Positions 20,055 to 29,013 of a stretch of DNA of 64,000 nt are shown one piece after another. Below the pieces are notes generated by a model, which made no database searches, was not told where the DNA came from, and saw nothing but the letters and a program-made list of their open reading frames with translations. Source of the DNA: Pseudocitrobacter corydidari. GTDB taxonomy: Bacteria > Pseudomonadota > Gammaproteobacteria > Enterobacterales > Enterobacteriaceae. The stretch lies in assembly GCF_021172065.1 (NCBI RefSeq), contig NZ_CP087880.1, positions 3,634,583 to 3,698,582 on the forward strand, read 5' to 3'. Position 1 is the first letter of the stretch, and every line of letters begins with the position of its first letter. The position numbers were made by a program, and so were the translations under genes.

Positions 20055-20438
20055 ATGAAGACGTTGATCAGAGATATTTTTTATCCATCCACAACCGACA
20101 CATTGAAGCGAATGCGCTTTGTTATTTATACATCATTATCATGGATAATATTGCTTTCATTAATGACTGAAAATACAATTATTCATTTAATATTTATTTT
20201 CATCAACACATATATTCATATTAATATCGGTGCTAAAAGAATCAGAGATTCAGGCTGCAGAGCACGTTTTTTTATCGCGTTGTCTATTGGTGTAAATATC
20301 TTTTGTACTGCCAGCGTCGCACTACATGGAGCAGATTGTGATAACATTGGTATACAACTCAATGTCGCCTGGATAATTCTCACGACATTATTGCTCTCAG
20401 TTATTTCTTCTGTCAGGCAGGAACATTCTTCAGCATGA
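20055..20438 (+). CDS. Small inner-membrane protein of unknown function, DUF805-like (yigF position)
   Basis: A 127-residue protein with about four hydrophobic segments. The motif NIGAKRIRDSGCRARFFI near residues 57-75 resembles the DUF805 signature (AKRLHDxGxSGW), so this may be a divergent relative. The ATG at 20055 follows an AAAGAG site; an in-frame GTG at 20049 is an alternative. The gene is AT-rich and encodes many Ile, Asn and Lys residues, unlike corA beside it, which hints at transfer or relaxed selection. It lies where E. coli has yigF, but no orthology is claimed. Confidence 0.6.
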   Translation: MKTLIRDIFYPSTTDTLKRMRFVIYTSLSWIILLSLMTENTIIHLIFIFINTYIHINIGAKRIRDSGCRARFFIALSIGVNIFCTASVALHGADCDNIGIQLNVAWIILTTLLLSVISSVRQEHSSA

Positions 20439-20481
20439 AGCAATGCCGGGGCCAGCGGTTTTATCGCCAGCCCCTGGATTT

Positions 20482-21432
20482 CTATAGCCAGTTCTTCCGT
20501 TTAAAGTACAGATATGGCGCCAGCCCGGCGAGCATCATAAAGATAATCGCGCCGGGGTAGCCGAAGCTCCACTTCAGCTCCGGCATAAACTCGAAGTTCA
20601 TCCCATAGCTGGAGGCCACCAGCGTCGGCGGCAGGAAGACCACGGAAACCACCGAGAAGATCTTGATGATGCGGTTCTGCTCGATGTTGATAAAGCCCAT
20701 CGCCGCCTGCATCAGGAAGTTGACCTTCTGGAACAGCGATTCGTTATGCGGCAGCAGGGATTCGATATCTCGCAGAATTTCACGCGCCTGCTCCAGCTGC
20801 ACCGCCGGTAAACGCGCTTTACGCACCAGGAAGTTAAGCGCGCGCTGGGTATCCATCAGACACAAACGCACCTTCCAGCCGATATCTTCCAGCTCTGCCA
20901 GTGTGGAAAGCGCCTCGTCATATTCATCGCCCTGATGACCTTCCATGATGACGCGGCTCAGTTTTTCCAGATCGCTGTAGATGTTTTCAATTTCATCCGC
21001 CAGCTGTTCAATCTTGGTTTCAAAGAGATCGAGCAGCAGCTCATAGGCGTTACCGTCCACCATTGACTGGTTACGGGCGCGCATACGATAGAGACGAAAC
21101 GCCGGCAGTTCGCGTTCGCGCAGGGTGAAGAGTCGCCCTTCGCGGATGGTGAACGCCACGGTGGAGTTACCTGCGTGATCGTCTGCATCTTCATAGAAGA
21201 AGAAGGAGTGGATGTGCAAACCGTCTTCGTCTTCAAAGAAACGCGCGGATGCTTCGATGTCTTCCAGTTCAGGGCGCGTGGCCAGGTTCTGGCCCAATTC
21301 CTTTTGCACACGGTTTCGTTCTTCATCGTCGGGTTCGACTAAATCAACCCACACCGAACTGGCGAGATGGCTGATTTCGTCCGCTTCAAGACGCGTTAAA
21401 CGATTTTTTTCCAGTTGAAATGCGCTCAGCAT
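20482..21432 (-). CDS. corA: CorA magnesium/cobalt/nickel channel
   Basis: CorA is the homopentameric inner-membrane channel that provides constitutive Mg2+ uptake. The ATG at 21432 ([15 protein letters not shown]) gives 316 residues as in E. coli; an in-frame start five codons upstream is not conserved. The long helical cytoplasmic funnel is followed by two C-terminal membrane helices, the first ending in the family [13 protein letters not shown] signature. A long leader with the CorL ORF and a strong hairpin lies upstream. Confidence 0.97.
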   Translation of the reverse strand: MLSAFQLEKNRLTRLEADEISHLASSVWVDLVEPDDEERNRVQKELGQNLATRPELEDIEASARFFEDEDGLHIHSFFFYEDADDHAGNSTVAFTIREGRLFTLRERELPAFRLYRMRARNQSMVDGNAYELLLDLFETKIEQLADEIENIYSDLEKLSRVIMEGHQGDEYDEALSTLAELEDIGWKVRLCLMDTQRALNFLVRKARLPAVQLEQAREILRDIESLLPHNESLFQKVNFLMQAAMGFINIEQNRIIKIFSVVSVVFLPPTLVASSYGMNFEFMPELKWSFGYPGAIIFMMLAGLAPYLYFKRKNWL

Positions 21433-21557
21433 GACCGGGACTCCCAATGCAAAAAATTATCGGACAGCCGGTGGGCACACAGAAACAAATTGGGTTTCAG
21501 ACCATTAAACAGCCTGACTCATTGCGACGGGGAAATGACACGAGTCGCCGACAACCG

Positions 21558-21589
21558 CTAAGGCTATCAGCATAAGAGGATAGCCTTAG
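21558..21589 (-). promoter_or_regulatory. Hairpin in the corA leader
   Basis: An 11-bp perfect inverted repeat (21558-21568 with 21579-21589, arm CTAAGGCTATC) overlaps the last codons of corL. Ribosome progress through corL would prevent it forming, which fits a translation-sensed switch between alternative leader structures. Confidence 0.65.
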
Positions 21590-21647
21590 GAGTTGTTCCT
21601 GAATGACAGGAGAGTGAGCCAGCATCTACTGGGTGTGTCCAAGGCAT
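21567..21647 (-). CDS. corL: CorL leader peptide of corA
   Basis: A 26-codon ORF on the minus strand starts at an ATG with an AGAGGA site and reads MPWTHPVDAGSLSCHSGTTP and six more residues (KAILLC), ending in TGA. It lies between the corA promoter and the corA start. In Salmonella the CorL leader peptide couples translation to Rho-dependent termination in the corA leader in response to Mg2+. The ORF end runs into a strong hairpin (21558-21589), consistent with that type of control. Confidence 0.8.
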   Translation of the reverse strand: MPWTHPVDAGSLSCHSGTTPKAILLC

Positions 21648-21674
21648 TTGTCCTCTTAGCGTAATCGTGCGCGC

Positions 21675-21703
21675 ATGTTACGCCAGCAAAAAAACCGCGT
21701 CAA
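21675..21703 (-). promoter_or_regulatory. corA promoter (-35/-10)
   Basis: On the minus strand TTGACG (21698-21703) and TAACAT (21675-21680) are separated by 17 bp, a good sigma-70 arrangement. It lies about 28 bp upstream of the corL start. Confidence 0.65.
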
Positions 21704-21790
21704 CACGCAACGGAAGGCTAAATGGTAAGATTTACCTCATTCACTGTAAGGCTAGCAGACTCTCAAAAAATCACGATACTTTTCGGACAG

Positions 21791-23953
21791 TTAGACTGTT
21801 TCCAGCTTCGCATACGCCGCAACCAGCCATTTGATCCCCTGCCCCTGGAACGCGACCTGCAAGCGGCTGTGCTCGCCGCTACCTTCCAGATTGACGATCG
21901 TACCTTCGCCAAACTTAGCGTGGCGCACGCGCTGGCCAAGTTTATAACCGGTGTCGTTTTCGGAAATCGGCGTCCCCATGCGCTGATGGCTCACCGGACG
22001 GCTGACGGTGGCACGCAGGCGTACCTCTTCCACACAGTTTTCCGGCAGCTCGCCGATAAAACGAGAAGGACGGTGATACACCTCTTTACCGTACAAGCGA
22101 CGCGTTTCGGCGTAGGTCAGCGTCAGTTTCTGCATCGCACGCGTCACGCCAACGTAGGCCAGACGGCGTTCCTCTTCCAGACGCCCGCCTTCCTCCAGCG
22201 ACATCTGGCTCGGGAACATGCCCTCTTCCATGCCGACGATAAACACCTGCGGGAATTCCAGCCCTTTCGCCGAGTGCAGCGTCATCAGCTGTACCGCGTC
22301 CTGCCAGGTATCCGCCTGCCCTTCGCCCGCTTCCAGCGCGGCATGAGACAGGAACGCCTGCAACGGCATTAAATCTTCGTCTTCTTCGTTGTACGCAAAC
22401 TGGCGCGTCGCCGTCACCAGTTCGTCTAAGTTTTCGATTCGCGTCTGGCCCTTTTCGCCCTTTTCCTGCTCGTACATCATGCGCAGGCCGGAGTCTTTCA
22501 CCACGCGGTCTGTCTGCACGTGCAGCGGCATATCCGCCGTTTCCTGGGCCAGCGCGTCAATCAGTTCCATAAAGCGCTGCAACGCGCTCGCCGCGCGTCC
22601 TGCCAGCGCTTTTTCCTGCAACAGCTCGCGGCACGACTGCCACAGCGTAAGCTGGCGATCGCGCGAGGTCTGGCGCACCACATCCAGCGTGCGGTCACCG
22701 ATGCCGCGCGTCGGGGTATTCACCACGCGCTCAAACGCCGCGTCGTCGTTGCGGTTGGCAATCAGGCGCAGATACGAGAGCGCATCTTTGATTTCCTGAC
22801 GTTCGAAGAAGCGCATACCGCCGTAAATACGGTACGGCATACTCGCCTGCAGTAACGCCTCTTCCAGCACGCGCGACTGGGCGTTGCTACGATAGAGAAT
22901 GGCGCACTGGTCCAGCGCGCCGCCGTTGTCCTGCCAGGTTTTGATACGGTTAACCACGAAACGCGCTTCGTCGAGTTCGTTGAAGGCGCAGTAGAGCGAA
23001 ATCGGCTCGCCGTCTGCACCGTCGGTCCACAGTTTCTTACCGAGACGACCGTTATTGTTCTCAATCAGGGCGTTCGCCGCGCTCAGAATATTGCTGGTAG
23101 AACGGTAGTTCTGTTCCAGACGGATAGTTTCAGCACCGGGGAAATCGTTGAGGAAGCGCTGGATGTTTTCCACCTGCGCGCCGCGCCAGCCGTAGATTGA
23201 CTGGTCATCATCGCCGACGATCATCACTTTACCAGTGTCGCCCGCCAGCAGGCGGATCCATGCGTACTGAATGTTGTTGGTATCCTGGAATTCGTCCACC
23301 AGGATATTGGTGAAGCGCTCGCGATAATGCTGAAGAATGTGCGGCTTGTTAAGCCACAGTTCATGCGCGCGCAGCAGCAGCTCGGCGAAATCCACCAGCC
23401 CTGCGCGGTCGCATGCTTCCTGATAGGCCTGATAAACCTTCTGCCAGGTTTGCTCAACCGGATTGCCATAGCTTTGAATGTGGTGCGGACGCAGCCCTTC
23501 GTCTTTCTGGCTGTTGATGTACCACATCGCCTGGCGCGGCGGCCACTGCTTCTCGTCGAGGTTCATCGCTTTGATCAGACGTTTGAGCAGGCGCAGCTGA
23601 TCTTCGCTATCAAGAATTTGGAAATCCTGCGGCAGATTGGCGTCCAGGTGGTGCGCGCGCAGTAAGCGGTGCGCCAGCCCGTGGAAGGTGCCGACCCACA
23701 TGCCGCCCTGGGTGGTGCCCATCAGTTGCCCGATACGGTGGCGCATCTCTGCCGCCGCTTTGTTGGTAAACGTCACCGCCATAATGGAGTACGGTGAACA
23801 GTTTTCCACGGTCATCAGCCAGGCGATACGGTGAACCAGTACGCGCGTCTTACCACTGCCCGCCCCAGCCAGCACCAGCATGTTGGTGCGCGAAGCGGCG
23901 ACGGCTTCGCGCTGTTTGTCATTAAGGCTGTCGAGCAGGTAAGAAACGTCCAT
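21791..23953 (-). CDS. uvrD: UvrD DNA helicase II
   Basis: UvrD is a superfamily 1A 3'-5' helicase used in mismatch repair, nucleotide excision repair and removal of RecA filaments. The ATG at 23953 (MDVSYLLDSLNDKQREAV) gives 720 residues as in E. coli. Visible motifs are Walker A AGAGSGKT (29-36), DEFQDTN in motif II, GDDDQSIYGWRGA in motif III, LEQNYRST in motif IV, LMTLHSAKGLEF in motif V and VGVTRAMQ in motif VI. A C-terminal Tudor-like region ends the protein (GQRVRHAKFGEGTIVN). It is the last gene of yigA-xerC-yigB-uvrD and also has its own LexA-controlled promoter. Confidence 0.98.
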   Translation of the reverse strand: MDVSYLLDSLNDKQREAVAASRTNMLVLAGAGSGKTRVLVHRIAWLMTVENCSPYSIMAVTFTNKAAAEMRHRIGQLMGTTQGGMWVGTFHGLAHRLLRAHHLDANLPQDFQILDSEDQLRLLKRLIKAMNLDEKQWPPRQAMWYINSQKDEGLRPHHIQSYGNPVEQTWQKVYQAYQEACDRAGLVDFAELLLRAHELWLNKPHILQHYRERFTNILVDEFQDTNNIQYAWIRLLAGDTGKVMIVGDDDQSIYGWRGAQVENIQRFLNDFPGAETIRLEQNYRSTSNILSAANALIENNNGRLGKKLWTDGADGEPISLYCAFNELDEARFVVNRIKTWQDNGGALDQCAILYRSNAQSRVLEEALLQASMPYRIYGGMRFFERQEIKDALSYLRLIANRNDDAAFERVVNTPTRGIGDRTLDVVRQTSRDRQLTLWQSCRELLQEKALAGRAASALQRFMELIDALAQETADMPLHVQTDRVVKDSGLRMMYEQEKGEKGQTRIENLDELVTATRQFAYNEEDEDLMPLQAFLSHAALEAGEGQADTWQDAVQLMTLHSAKGLEFPQVFIVGMEEGMFPSQMSLEEGGRLEEERRLAYVGVTRAMQKLTLTYAETRRLYGKEVYHRPSRFIGELPENCVEEVRLRATVSRPVSHQRMGTPISENDTGYKLGQRVRHAKFGEGTIVNLEGSGEHSRLQVAFQGQGIKWLVAAYAKLETV

Positions 23954-23993
23954 TGATGGCACCGCCGCGTTAAGAATAGATAAACTGCGAAAT

Positions 23994-24062
23994 GCCCGGT
24001 GGCGCTTCGCTTACCGGGTCTACGTTACCGTAGGGCGGATAAGCGTAGCGCCATCCGCCAAA
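23994..24062. repeat. Pair of REP-like palindromes in the uvrD leader
   Basis: Two imperfect palindromes (23994-24020 and about 24030-24060) have REP-type cores: GCCCGGTGGCGCTTCGC with TTACCGGG, and GGGCGGATAAGCG with CGCCATCCGCC. They lie between the LexA box and the uvrD start, so they are transcribed as part of the uvrD 5' leader. Confidence 0.7.
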
Positions 24063-24065
24063 ACC

Positions 24066-24081
24066 CTGGAATTTTATACAG
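24066..24081 (-). promoter_or_regulatory. LexA (SOS) box of uvrD
   Basis: Read on the minus strand the site is CTGTATAAAATTCCAG, a CTG-N10-CAG match to the SOS box, in the same place and with similar flanks to the known uvrD operator of E. coli (CTGTATATATACCCAG). It lies just inside the gap after yigB. Confidence 0.8.
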
Positions 24082-24093
24082 AACTATTGAGGA

Positions 24094-24810
24094 TTATATC
24101 AGCGAGGTCAGCGATGCCAACCGGGAAATTTCGATATGCGGCAGTAAACGGCTATCAGCCACCTGCATCAGGTCGGCGTCTTGTGGTTTGATCCAGCATG
24201 CCTGCAAGCCGCTGCGAATCGCGCCCGCGACGTCCGTCGTCAGGTCATCGCCCACGTGCAGAATGGCGCTAAGCGGCACATCCAGCTTTTCAGCGGCCAG
24301 ATGATACATATCGGCAAACGGCTTCGAGCGCCCATCCGGCCCGGCGCGCAGCACAAACTTAAAATAGTCGTTCAGGCCGAATAATTCTGGCTGGGCATTA
24401 CCATTGGTGATCGCCACCAGCGGCCATTTTTCCGCAAGCTGTGCCAGCGTATCGTGGGTTTCCTGCGGAACATCAATTCGGCTGCGCCATTGGGCGAAAT
24501 TGGCCATCGCCGCATTTGCGCCAATCGCCGCTTCCTGCGCGGTTAAGCCCGCGTTGAGCATGCCCAGTTCCAGCGCGCGGCGACGCCATTCGGTGACATC
24601 GTGATAAATTTCCGGCTCCGCTTTGCGCAGCGCGTCGCGCAGTTGCTGTAAATCGCGGTTTTCAAAATTGCACAGCGCCGGATGATAGCTGCGCACAAAC
24701 GCCAGCGATTCCTGCTGGGTGCGATCAATCACCGGATGGTTGTCGTAAAGGGTGTCGTCCAGGTCAAACGTCAGTGCGGCGATGTGGCCCAGTGGTCGGT
24801 AAAAACGCAT
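24094..24810 (-). CDS. yigB: YigB, HAD-family FMN phosphatase
   Basis: YigB is a cytosolic HAD phosphatase that dephosphorylates 5-amino-6-(5-phospho-D-ribitylamino)uracil and FMN, serving riboflavin synthesis in E. coli. The 238 residues show DLDDTLYDN at 16-24 (nucleophile Asp), ITNGN in motif [10 protein letters not shown] with the motif III lysine, and [13 protein letters not shown] in motif IV. Its start overlaps the end of xerC by one base, so the two are coupled. Confidence 0.95.
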   Translation of the reverse strand: MRFYRPLGHIAALTFDLDDTLYDNHPVIDRTQQESLAFVRSYHPALCNFENRDLQQLRDALRKAEPEIYHDVTEWRRRALELGMLNAGLTAQEAAIGANAAMANFAQWRSRIDVPQETHDTLAQLAEKWPLVAITNGNAQPELFGLNDYFKFVLRAGPDGRSKPFADMYHLAAEKLDVPLSAILHVGDDLTTDVAGAIRSGLQACWIKPQDADLMQVADSRLLPHIEISRLASLTSLI

Positions 24811-25712
24811 TATTTCCCCCGTTTAGCGCGTGGATGCGCGGCATCGTACACCGAGGCGAGGTGTTGAAAATCGAGATGGGTATAGATTTGGGTGGTCGAG
24901 AGATTGGCGTGCCCCAAAAGCTCCTGCACACCGCGCAGATCGCCGCTCGACTCCAGCATGTGGGTCGCAAAGGAGTGGCGCAGCTTGTGCGGATGCACGT
25001 GGCTGTTCAGCCCCTGCTTGATGCCCCACTCGGCAAACCGTTTTTGGACGTTACGCGCCGAGATACGTTTCCCCAGTTTGGAAAGAAACAGCGCGTCATC
25101 GTCGCTACCAAACAGCCCACGTAAATCGAGCCAGTGCTCAATCCACGCCACCGCGTTGCGGCCAATGGGCAGGCGGCGCTCTTTGCTGCCCTTGCCCATC
25201 ACCCACACCTCCCCGGTGTCGAGGTCGAGGTGTTTGATATCCAGGTTCACCAGTTCAGAAAGACGCAGACCGGCGCCGTACATCACTTCGAGCATCGCGC
25301 GGTCGCGTACCGCCAGCGGATCGTTAATATCGATATCCAGCAGGCGATTGACGTCATCGACGTCGATATTTTTCGGCAGATGACGCGGCGCTTTTGGTGC
25401 GGAGATCCCTTTTGCCGGATTCGCGGGCAGCTCGCCCTGGCTCACCATCCAGTCAAAAAAGCTGCGCAACGCCGATAAGCGTAACGCCAGGCTGGCCGCC
25501 CCCAGCCCTTTTCGGCGACTGCGGGTGGCAAAGCTGCGCACCATGGCAGCATCACATTGTTGCCAGCGCTTCAGGCCCATCTGCTGGGCCAGTTCAATGA
25601 TGGCATCAAGCTGACGCTGATAATTGAGGAGCGTAATCGGGCTAAGCTGGCGCTCGACGCCCAGATAACGCAGAAAACGCGTTACTGCCGCAGAGAGAAG
25701 TTCGTCATTCAT
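24810..25712 (-). CDS. xerC: XerC site-specific tyrosine recombinase
   Basis: XerC acts with XerD at dif and at cer-type plasmid sites to resolve chromosome and plasmid dimers. The 300 residues (two more than E. coli) show an N-terminal core-binding SAM-like domain and the catalytic set: Arg in GAGLRLSEL, Lys in [24 protein letters not shown] with His and Arg, the second His in LLGHANLS, and the nucleophile Tyr in TTQIYTH. It overlaps yigA upstream by 4 bp and yigB downstream by 1 bp. It is a core gene, not a mobile-element integrase. Confidence 0.97.
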   Translation of the reverse strand: MNDELLSAAVTRFLRYLGVERQLSPITLLNYQRQLDAIIELAQQMGLKRWQQCDAAMVRSFATRSRRKGLGAASLALRLSALRSFFDWMVSQGELPANPAKGISAPKAPRHLPKNIDVDDVNRLLDIDINDPLAVRDRAMLEVMYGAGLRLSELVNLDIKHLDLDTGEVWVMGKGSKERRLPIGRNAVAWIEHWLDLRGLFGSDDDALFLSKLGKRISARNVQKRFAEWGIKQGLNSHVHPHKLRHSFATHMLESSGDLRGVQELLGHANLSTTQIYTHLDFQHLASVYDAAHPRAKRGK

Positions 25713-26416
25713 GCGCGCTCAATCCAGCGCTCCAGCAGACCTGGCAACATCAATGCCACTTCCTGCAGAAGCTGCGTACCCTGCCCGGCTTCATAGTGAT
25801 GCGCATCGCGGCTGGTGAACAGAATCACGCCGAGGTCAGCATCGCTGCCCATCATCGACATCGCCACCGAGCCAACGGCTTTCGCTTCTGGCAGCACCAC
25901 CAGCAATTCAGGGCCGTTCAACGTGCCCAGATAGTGGCGCTCCTGACCAAGACGCTGAATACGCAGCGGTTCAAACGCCTGGCGTGACAGCACCAGTTGG
26001 GTGTATTTCGACGGCGCGCCCAGACGCCAGCGATCGGCAAAGAGACGAATCGACGCGCCCGCAAGGCCCAGATCGCGCGCCCAGCGATGAAAACGCAGCA
26101 GCAAATCGTCAAGACTTTCCGCGCTCGCCAGGCGATTTTGCAGATGCAGCAAACGGTAGAACAGCCCTTCGTTGGCCGTGGCCTGCTCCATCAGCAGCGA
26201 CATGTTCTCTTCAAGCGTATGAATATGATTACGCGCGCGCGCCATGTGCCACTCAACCAGCGACACGGTACCGCGCACCGGGTGTGGAACACGCATCTGT
26301 TCCACGACCGCGGCATTACGTATAAAGAATTCAGGATGTTGCAACAGATAATCCACGACGGCGCGATCGTCGAGCGCGCTTAATGCTTCCTGCTGTTCTT
26401 CCCCGACTTGTTTCAT
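25709..26416 (-). CDS. yigA: YigA, DUF484 family protein
   Basis: A 235-residue cytosolic protein of the DUF484 family, which has a GAF-like fold. It begins with a helical segment ([11 protein letters not shown]), then a coiled-coil stretch around [21 protein letters not shown], and ends with a GAF-like region ([20 protein letters not shown]). The molecular role is unknown. It sits between dapF and xerC with 4-bp overlaps on both sides, and this arrangement is widely conserved in gammaproteobacteria. Confidence 0.92.
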   Translation of the reverse strand: MKQVGEEQQEALSALDDRAVVDYLLQHPEFFIRNAAVVEQMRVPHPVRGTVSLVEWHMARARNHIHTLEENMSLLMEQATANEGLFYRLLHLQNRLASAESLDDLLLRFHRWARDLGLAGASIRLFADRWRLGAPSKYTQLVLSRQAFEPLRIQRLGQERHYLGTLNGPELLVVLPEAKAVGSVAMSMMGSDADLGVILFTSRDAHHYEAGQGTQLLQEVALMLPGLLERWIERA

Positions 26417-27237
26417 AAGTGAATAAATCCGTCATAGACGTGTGCCGCCGGGCCAGTCATATACAACGGTTGACCCGGGCCTCTCCAGGCGATATCCAGA
26501 CGTCCGCCCGGTAACTCCACGCGAACCTCTTCGTCCAGTAGCCCCTGCTGGATACCCACAGCCACCGCCGCACAAGCGCCGCTGCCGCAAGCCTGCGTCT
26601 CACCCGCGCCGCGCTCATAGACGCGCAAACGGATGTGATCGCGTTTAACCACCTGCATAAAACCGATATTGGCGCGTTCCGGAAAGCGATCGTGGCTTTC
26701 CATCACCGGGCCCAGCGACTCAACCGCCGCCGTTTCAACATCATCGACCTGAATCACGCAGTGCGGGTTACCCATCGAGACCACGCCGCACAATACTGTC
26801 TGCTCGGCCGCTCGCATAATATAGGTCTTTTCCGCTTTGTTGGCGCGGAACGGCACCTGCGAAGGCTCGAAATTCGGCTCGCCCATATTCACGCGAACCA
26901 GATCGTCGTCCGTCACGCTTAATACCATACGCCCGTTGGCGGTACTGACGCGAATATCACGTTTATTGGTCAGGCCTTTCAGACGCACGAAACGCGCAAA
27001 GCAGCGCGCCCCGTTGCCACACTGCGACACTTCGCTGCCGTCGGCATTAAAGATGCGATAGTGGAAATCGAGATCGGGATCGTAGGGCGGCTCGACGACC
27101 AGCAGTTGGTCGAAGCCGACGCCCAGATGCCTGTCCGCCAGACGACGAATCAATTCCGGCGAGAAAAACACATTCTGCGTCACCGCGTCGACGACCATAA
27201 AATCGTTGCCAAGGCCATGCATTTTAGAGAACTGCAT
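26413..27237 (-). CDS. dapF: Diaminopimelate epimerase
   Basis: DapF interconverts LL- and meso-diaminopimelate, for lysine and peptidoglycan synthesis, by a two-cysteine mechanism without cofactor. The 274 residues match E. coli. The two catalytic cysteines are in [13 protein letters not shown] (first Cys, about residue 73) and [10 protein letters not shown] (about residue 217). The N-terminus [13 protein letters not shown] is typical. It is followed by yigA with a 4-bp overlap and preceded by yifL 35 bp away. Confidence 0.98.
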   Translation of the reverse strand: MQFSKMHGLGNDFMVVDAVTQNVFFSPELIRRLADRHLGVGFDQLLVVEPPYDPDLDFHYRIFNADGSEVSQCGNGARCFARFVRLKGLTNKRDIRVSTANGRMVLSVTDDDLVRVNMGEPNFEPSQVPFRANKAEKTYIMRAAEQTVLCGVVSMGNPHCVIQVDDVETAAVESLGPVMESHDRFPERANIGFMQVVKRDHIRLRVYERGAGETQACGSGACAAVAVGIQQGLLDEEVRVELPGGRLDIAWRGPGQPLYMTGPAAHVYDGFIHL

Positions 27238-27272
27238 TATCTACTCCAGTTACGCGGAACAGAACGGTGATA

Positions 27273-27476
27273 TCAATAGTTGACTTGCGTCGGGCCGCCG
27301 TCATCACCGCGATCGTTACGATCCGGCGAATCCGTTTGGATCTGGCTATCCACGGGCTTGGTTGGCGTCGGCGCCGTTTTATCAGCCGGTGGGAAATAGA
27401 GCGGGCCTTTAAGGCCGCAACCGGTAAGGCTAAACAGCACAGCCAACACGGCCAGCGGTCGGAAAATGTTCTTCAT
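27273..27476 (-). CDS. yifL: YifL, small lipoprotein
   Basis: A 67-residue lipoprotein beginning MKNIFRPLAVLAVLFSLTGC. The lipobox LTGC places acylation at Cys20, and the mature part GLKGPLYFPP is the signature of the LptM/YifL-type lipoproteins. LptM (YifL) was reported to assist maturation of the LptD translocon. The ATG at 27476 is chosen over an upstream in-frame ATG at 27551 because only it starts a proper signal peptide and it follows an AGGTACC stretch. In E. coli it is divergent from cyaY; here the DKNYY cluster separates them. Confidence 0.9.
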   Translation of the reverse strand: MKNIFRPLAVLAVLFSLTGCGLKGPLYFPPADKTAPTPTKPVDSQIQTDSPDRNDRGDDGGPTQVNY

Positions 27477-27662
27477 TCCAGGGTACCTGTAGTTCAAGAC
27501 TTTCTGCTTTCTATCATCGCAGGAGAAGGCGTAAAAGCAAGCGTTTAGCACCTCTTTATGGAATCCGAAAAGCAGCGGATTGTCATGATTGTAACGTATT
27601 CAGGTGGAGAAATAGGGTTTACTAGGGGTTTTGTGGGTCATGTACCTCGCCAGGATGGCTTT

Positions 27663-29009
27663 ATGCACTATCGCAATCTGTTATTACCATCACGCGGTGT
27701 CAACCTCGCGGTCTTACTCCTGCCGCTTATAGCCCCCACAGCTTTTGCAGAGAAACTCAACTATCAGCAACAAGGGGAGGTAACGCTTTACGTTACCGAA
27801 GCTAAATCTCCTGAGATACTTTCCCGGATAACGGACGTCGATTTTCCCAAATTGCAGCGCATCCGGGATCTCTCACAATCCGAAGAGTCCACGGCGCTTA
27901 CCACAATCAATACCGACACCCGCGCCTGCCGGGAAAGCTTCAGCGGAGTAATCTCATCCTGTAATAACCATTACGCCTGGCTCACTGATGGAAAACAGAT
28001 CCTCTGGGCCGGGAAAAAAATGGATAACCCTGACGTCGCCAGTTTTCGCGCCTTCGGTAGATTTGCGGCAGATAAAGACAGCCTCTGGTTTGACGGCAAA
28101 CGTACCGATACGAATCACGATTTTAAACTCGTCGATATGGCAACGCTGACCGAAACGGATGTCGAGGATCTGCTGAAAGATAAGCGTAATCTCTATTACG
28201 AAGGCCGCTGGATTGGTCACGCAGAGGGCTTTCGCGTACTGGGCCAGAAAAGCTGGAGCAGCAATGACACGCGGGAAGCGAATCCGTTACGCACCCGCAG
28301 GGGAGTAGATTTTATTGTCCACACCGCAGAACATATTTTCGTGAACGGTAAACCTATCGCCGCTGATACCAGAACCTTCAAGATTGTACGTTGGCTACCG
28401 GGAACCTTATTGATTTATCGCGATAAACATGGCGAGCACCATTATCCCATCGGCAACGAAGAACAAGATTGTAGCGTTATTTTTGATATTCAGTCCCGCC
28501 AGGTGACATGGCGTCGACGCCCTGTCAGTGAGTATAAGAACTGTCAGGTTGAGACGCTGACGGGCGTTGATCCCGAACATTTCTACCGGGTCAAAGCCTC
28601 CATGGCTTCATCGCCAGGGTGGTTCTGGCAGGTGAAAGCTTCCGCAGCCCAGGACCAGCAACTTACCACTATCGCTCTGGATGACCCGCAACTGGTTATA
28701 GATAAACGCATCAATGGTGGCAAGCATCACGGCTATTTTATCGCCCACGATGCGCTGTGGGAGGTCGCCACTTTCAGCAGGTTAACCGTGATGGGAAAAA
28801 AGCTACCCTACTATGGCTATATCTACGCCCACGATGATCGCTACGTTTACGCCTTCGAACCGGGGGACCAGCTTTTTCGTTACCTGTTGCCTGCGCCGGG
28901 CAGCGTAAATCCTGATGATGACGCGACGCGCAAAAAGATGGATGCAATTGAAGAGCAATACGATCCCATCAACAAACAGTGGCAGCCAGCACAGCGCAAT
29001 CAAGGATGA
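27663..29009 (+). CDS. DKNYY-repeat exported protein, copy 1
   Basis: A 448-residue secreted or periplasmic protein with a signal peptide of about 29 residues (cleaved after TAFA). The sequence has repeated units of the DKNYY type: ADKDSLWFDGKRTD (preceded by WLTDGKQILWAG), KDKRNLYYEGRWIG, and HIFVNGKPIAADTRTF followed by RDKHGEHHY. The ATG at 27663 sits in a context nearly the same as copies 3 and 5 (CGCCAGGATGGCTTTATGCACTATCGCAAT) and is chosen over an in-frame upstream ATG at 27558. It is the first of five tandem paralogues between yifL and cyaY. The function is unknown. Confidence 0.82.
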   Translation: MHYRNLLLPSRGVNLAVLLLPLIAPTAFAEKLNYQQQGEVTLYVTEAKSPEILSRITDVDFPKLQRIRDLSQSEESTALTTINTDTRACRESFSGVISSCNNHYAWLTDGKQILWAGKKMDNPDVASFRAFGRFAADKDSLWFDGKRTDTNHDFKLVDMATLTETDVEDLLKDKRNLYYEGRWIGHAEGFRVLGQKSWSSNDTREANPLRTRRGVDFIVHTAEHIFVNGKPIAADTRTFKIVRWLPGTLLIYRDKHGEHHYPIGNEEQDCSVIFDIQSRQVTWRRRPVSEYKNCQVETLTGVDPEHFYRVKASMASSPGWFWQVKASAAQDQQLTTIALDDPQLVIDKRINGGKHHGYFIAHDALWEVATFSRLTVMGKKLPYYGYIYAHDDRYVYAFEPGDQLFRYLLPAPGSVNPDDDATRKKMDAIEEQYDPINKQWQPAQRNQG

Positions 29010-29013
29010 TTTT

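Noticed and set aside
20440-20481. Terminator after corA
   Set aside because: GGGGC/GCCCC arms flank a long loop but the minus strand lacks a T run; the evidence is too weak for a call.
24810-25712. Tyrosine recombinase as sign of an integrated element
   Set aside because: It is chromosomal XerC in its conserved dapF-yigA-xerC-yigB-uvrD context, not a phage or island integrase.
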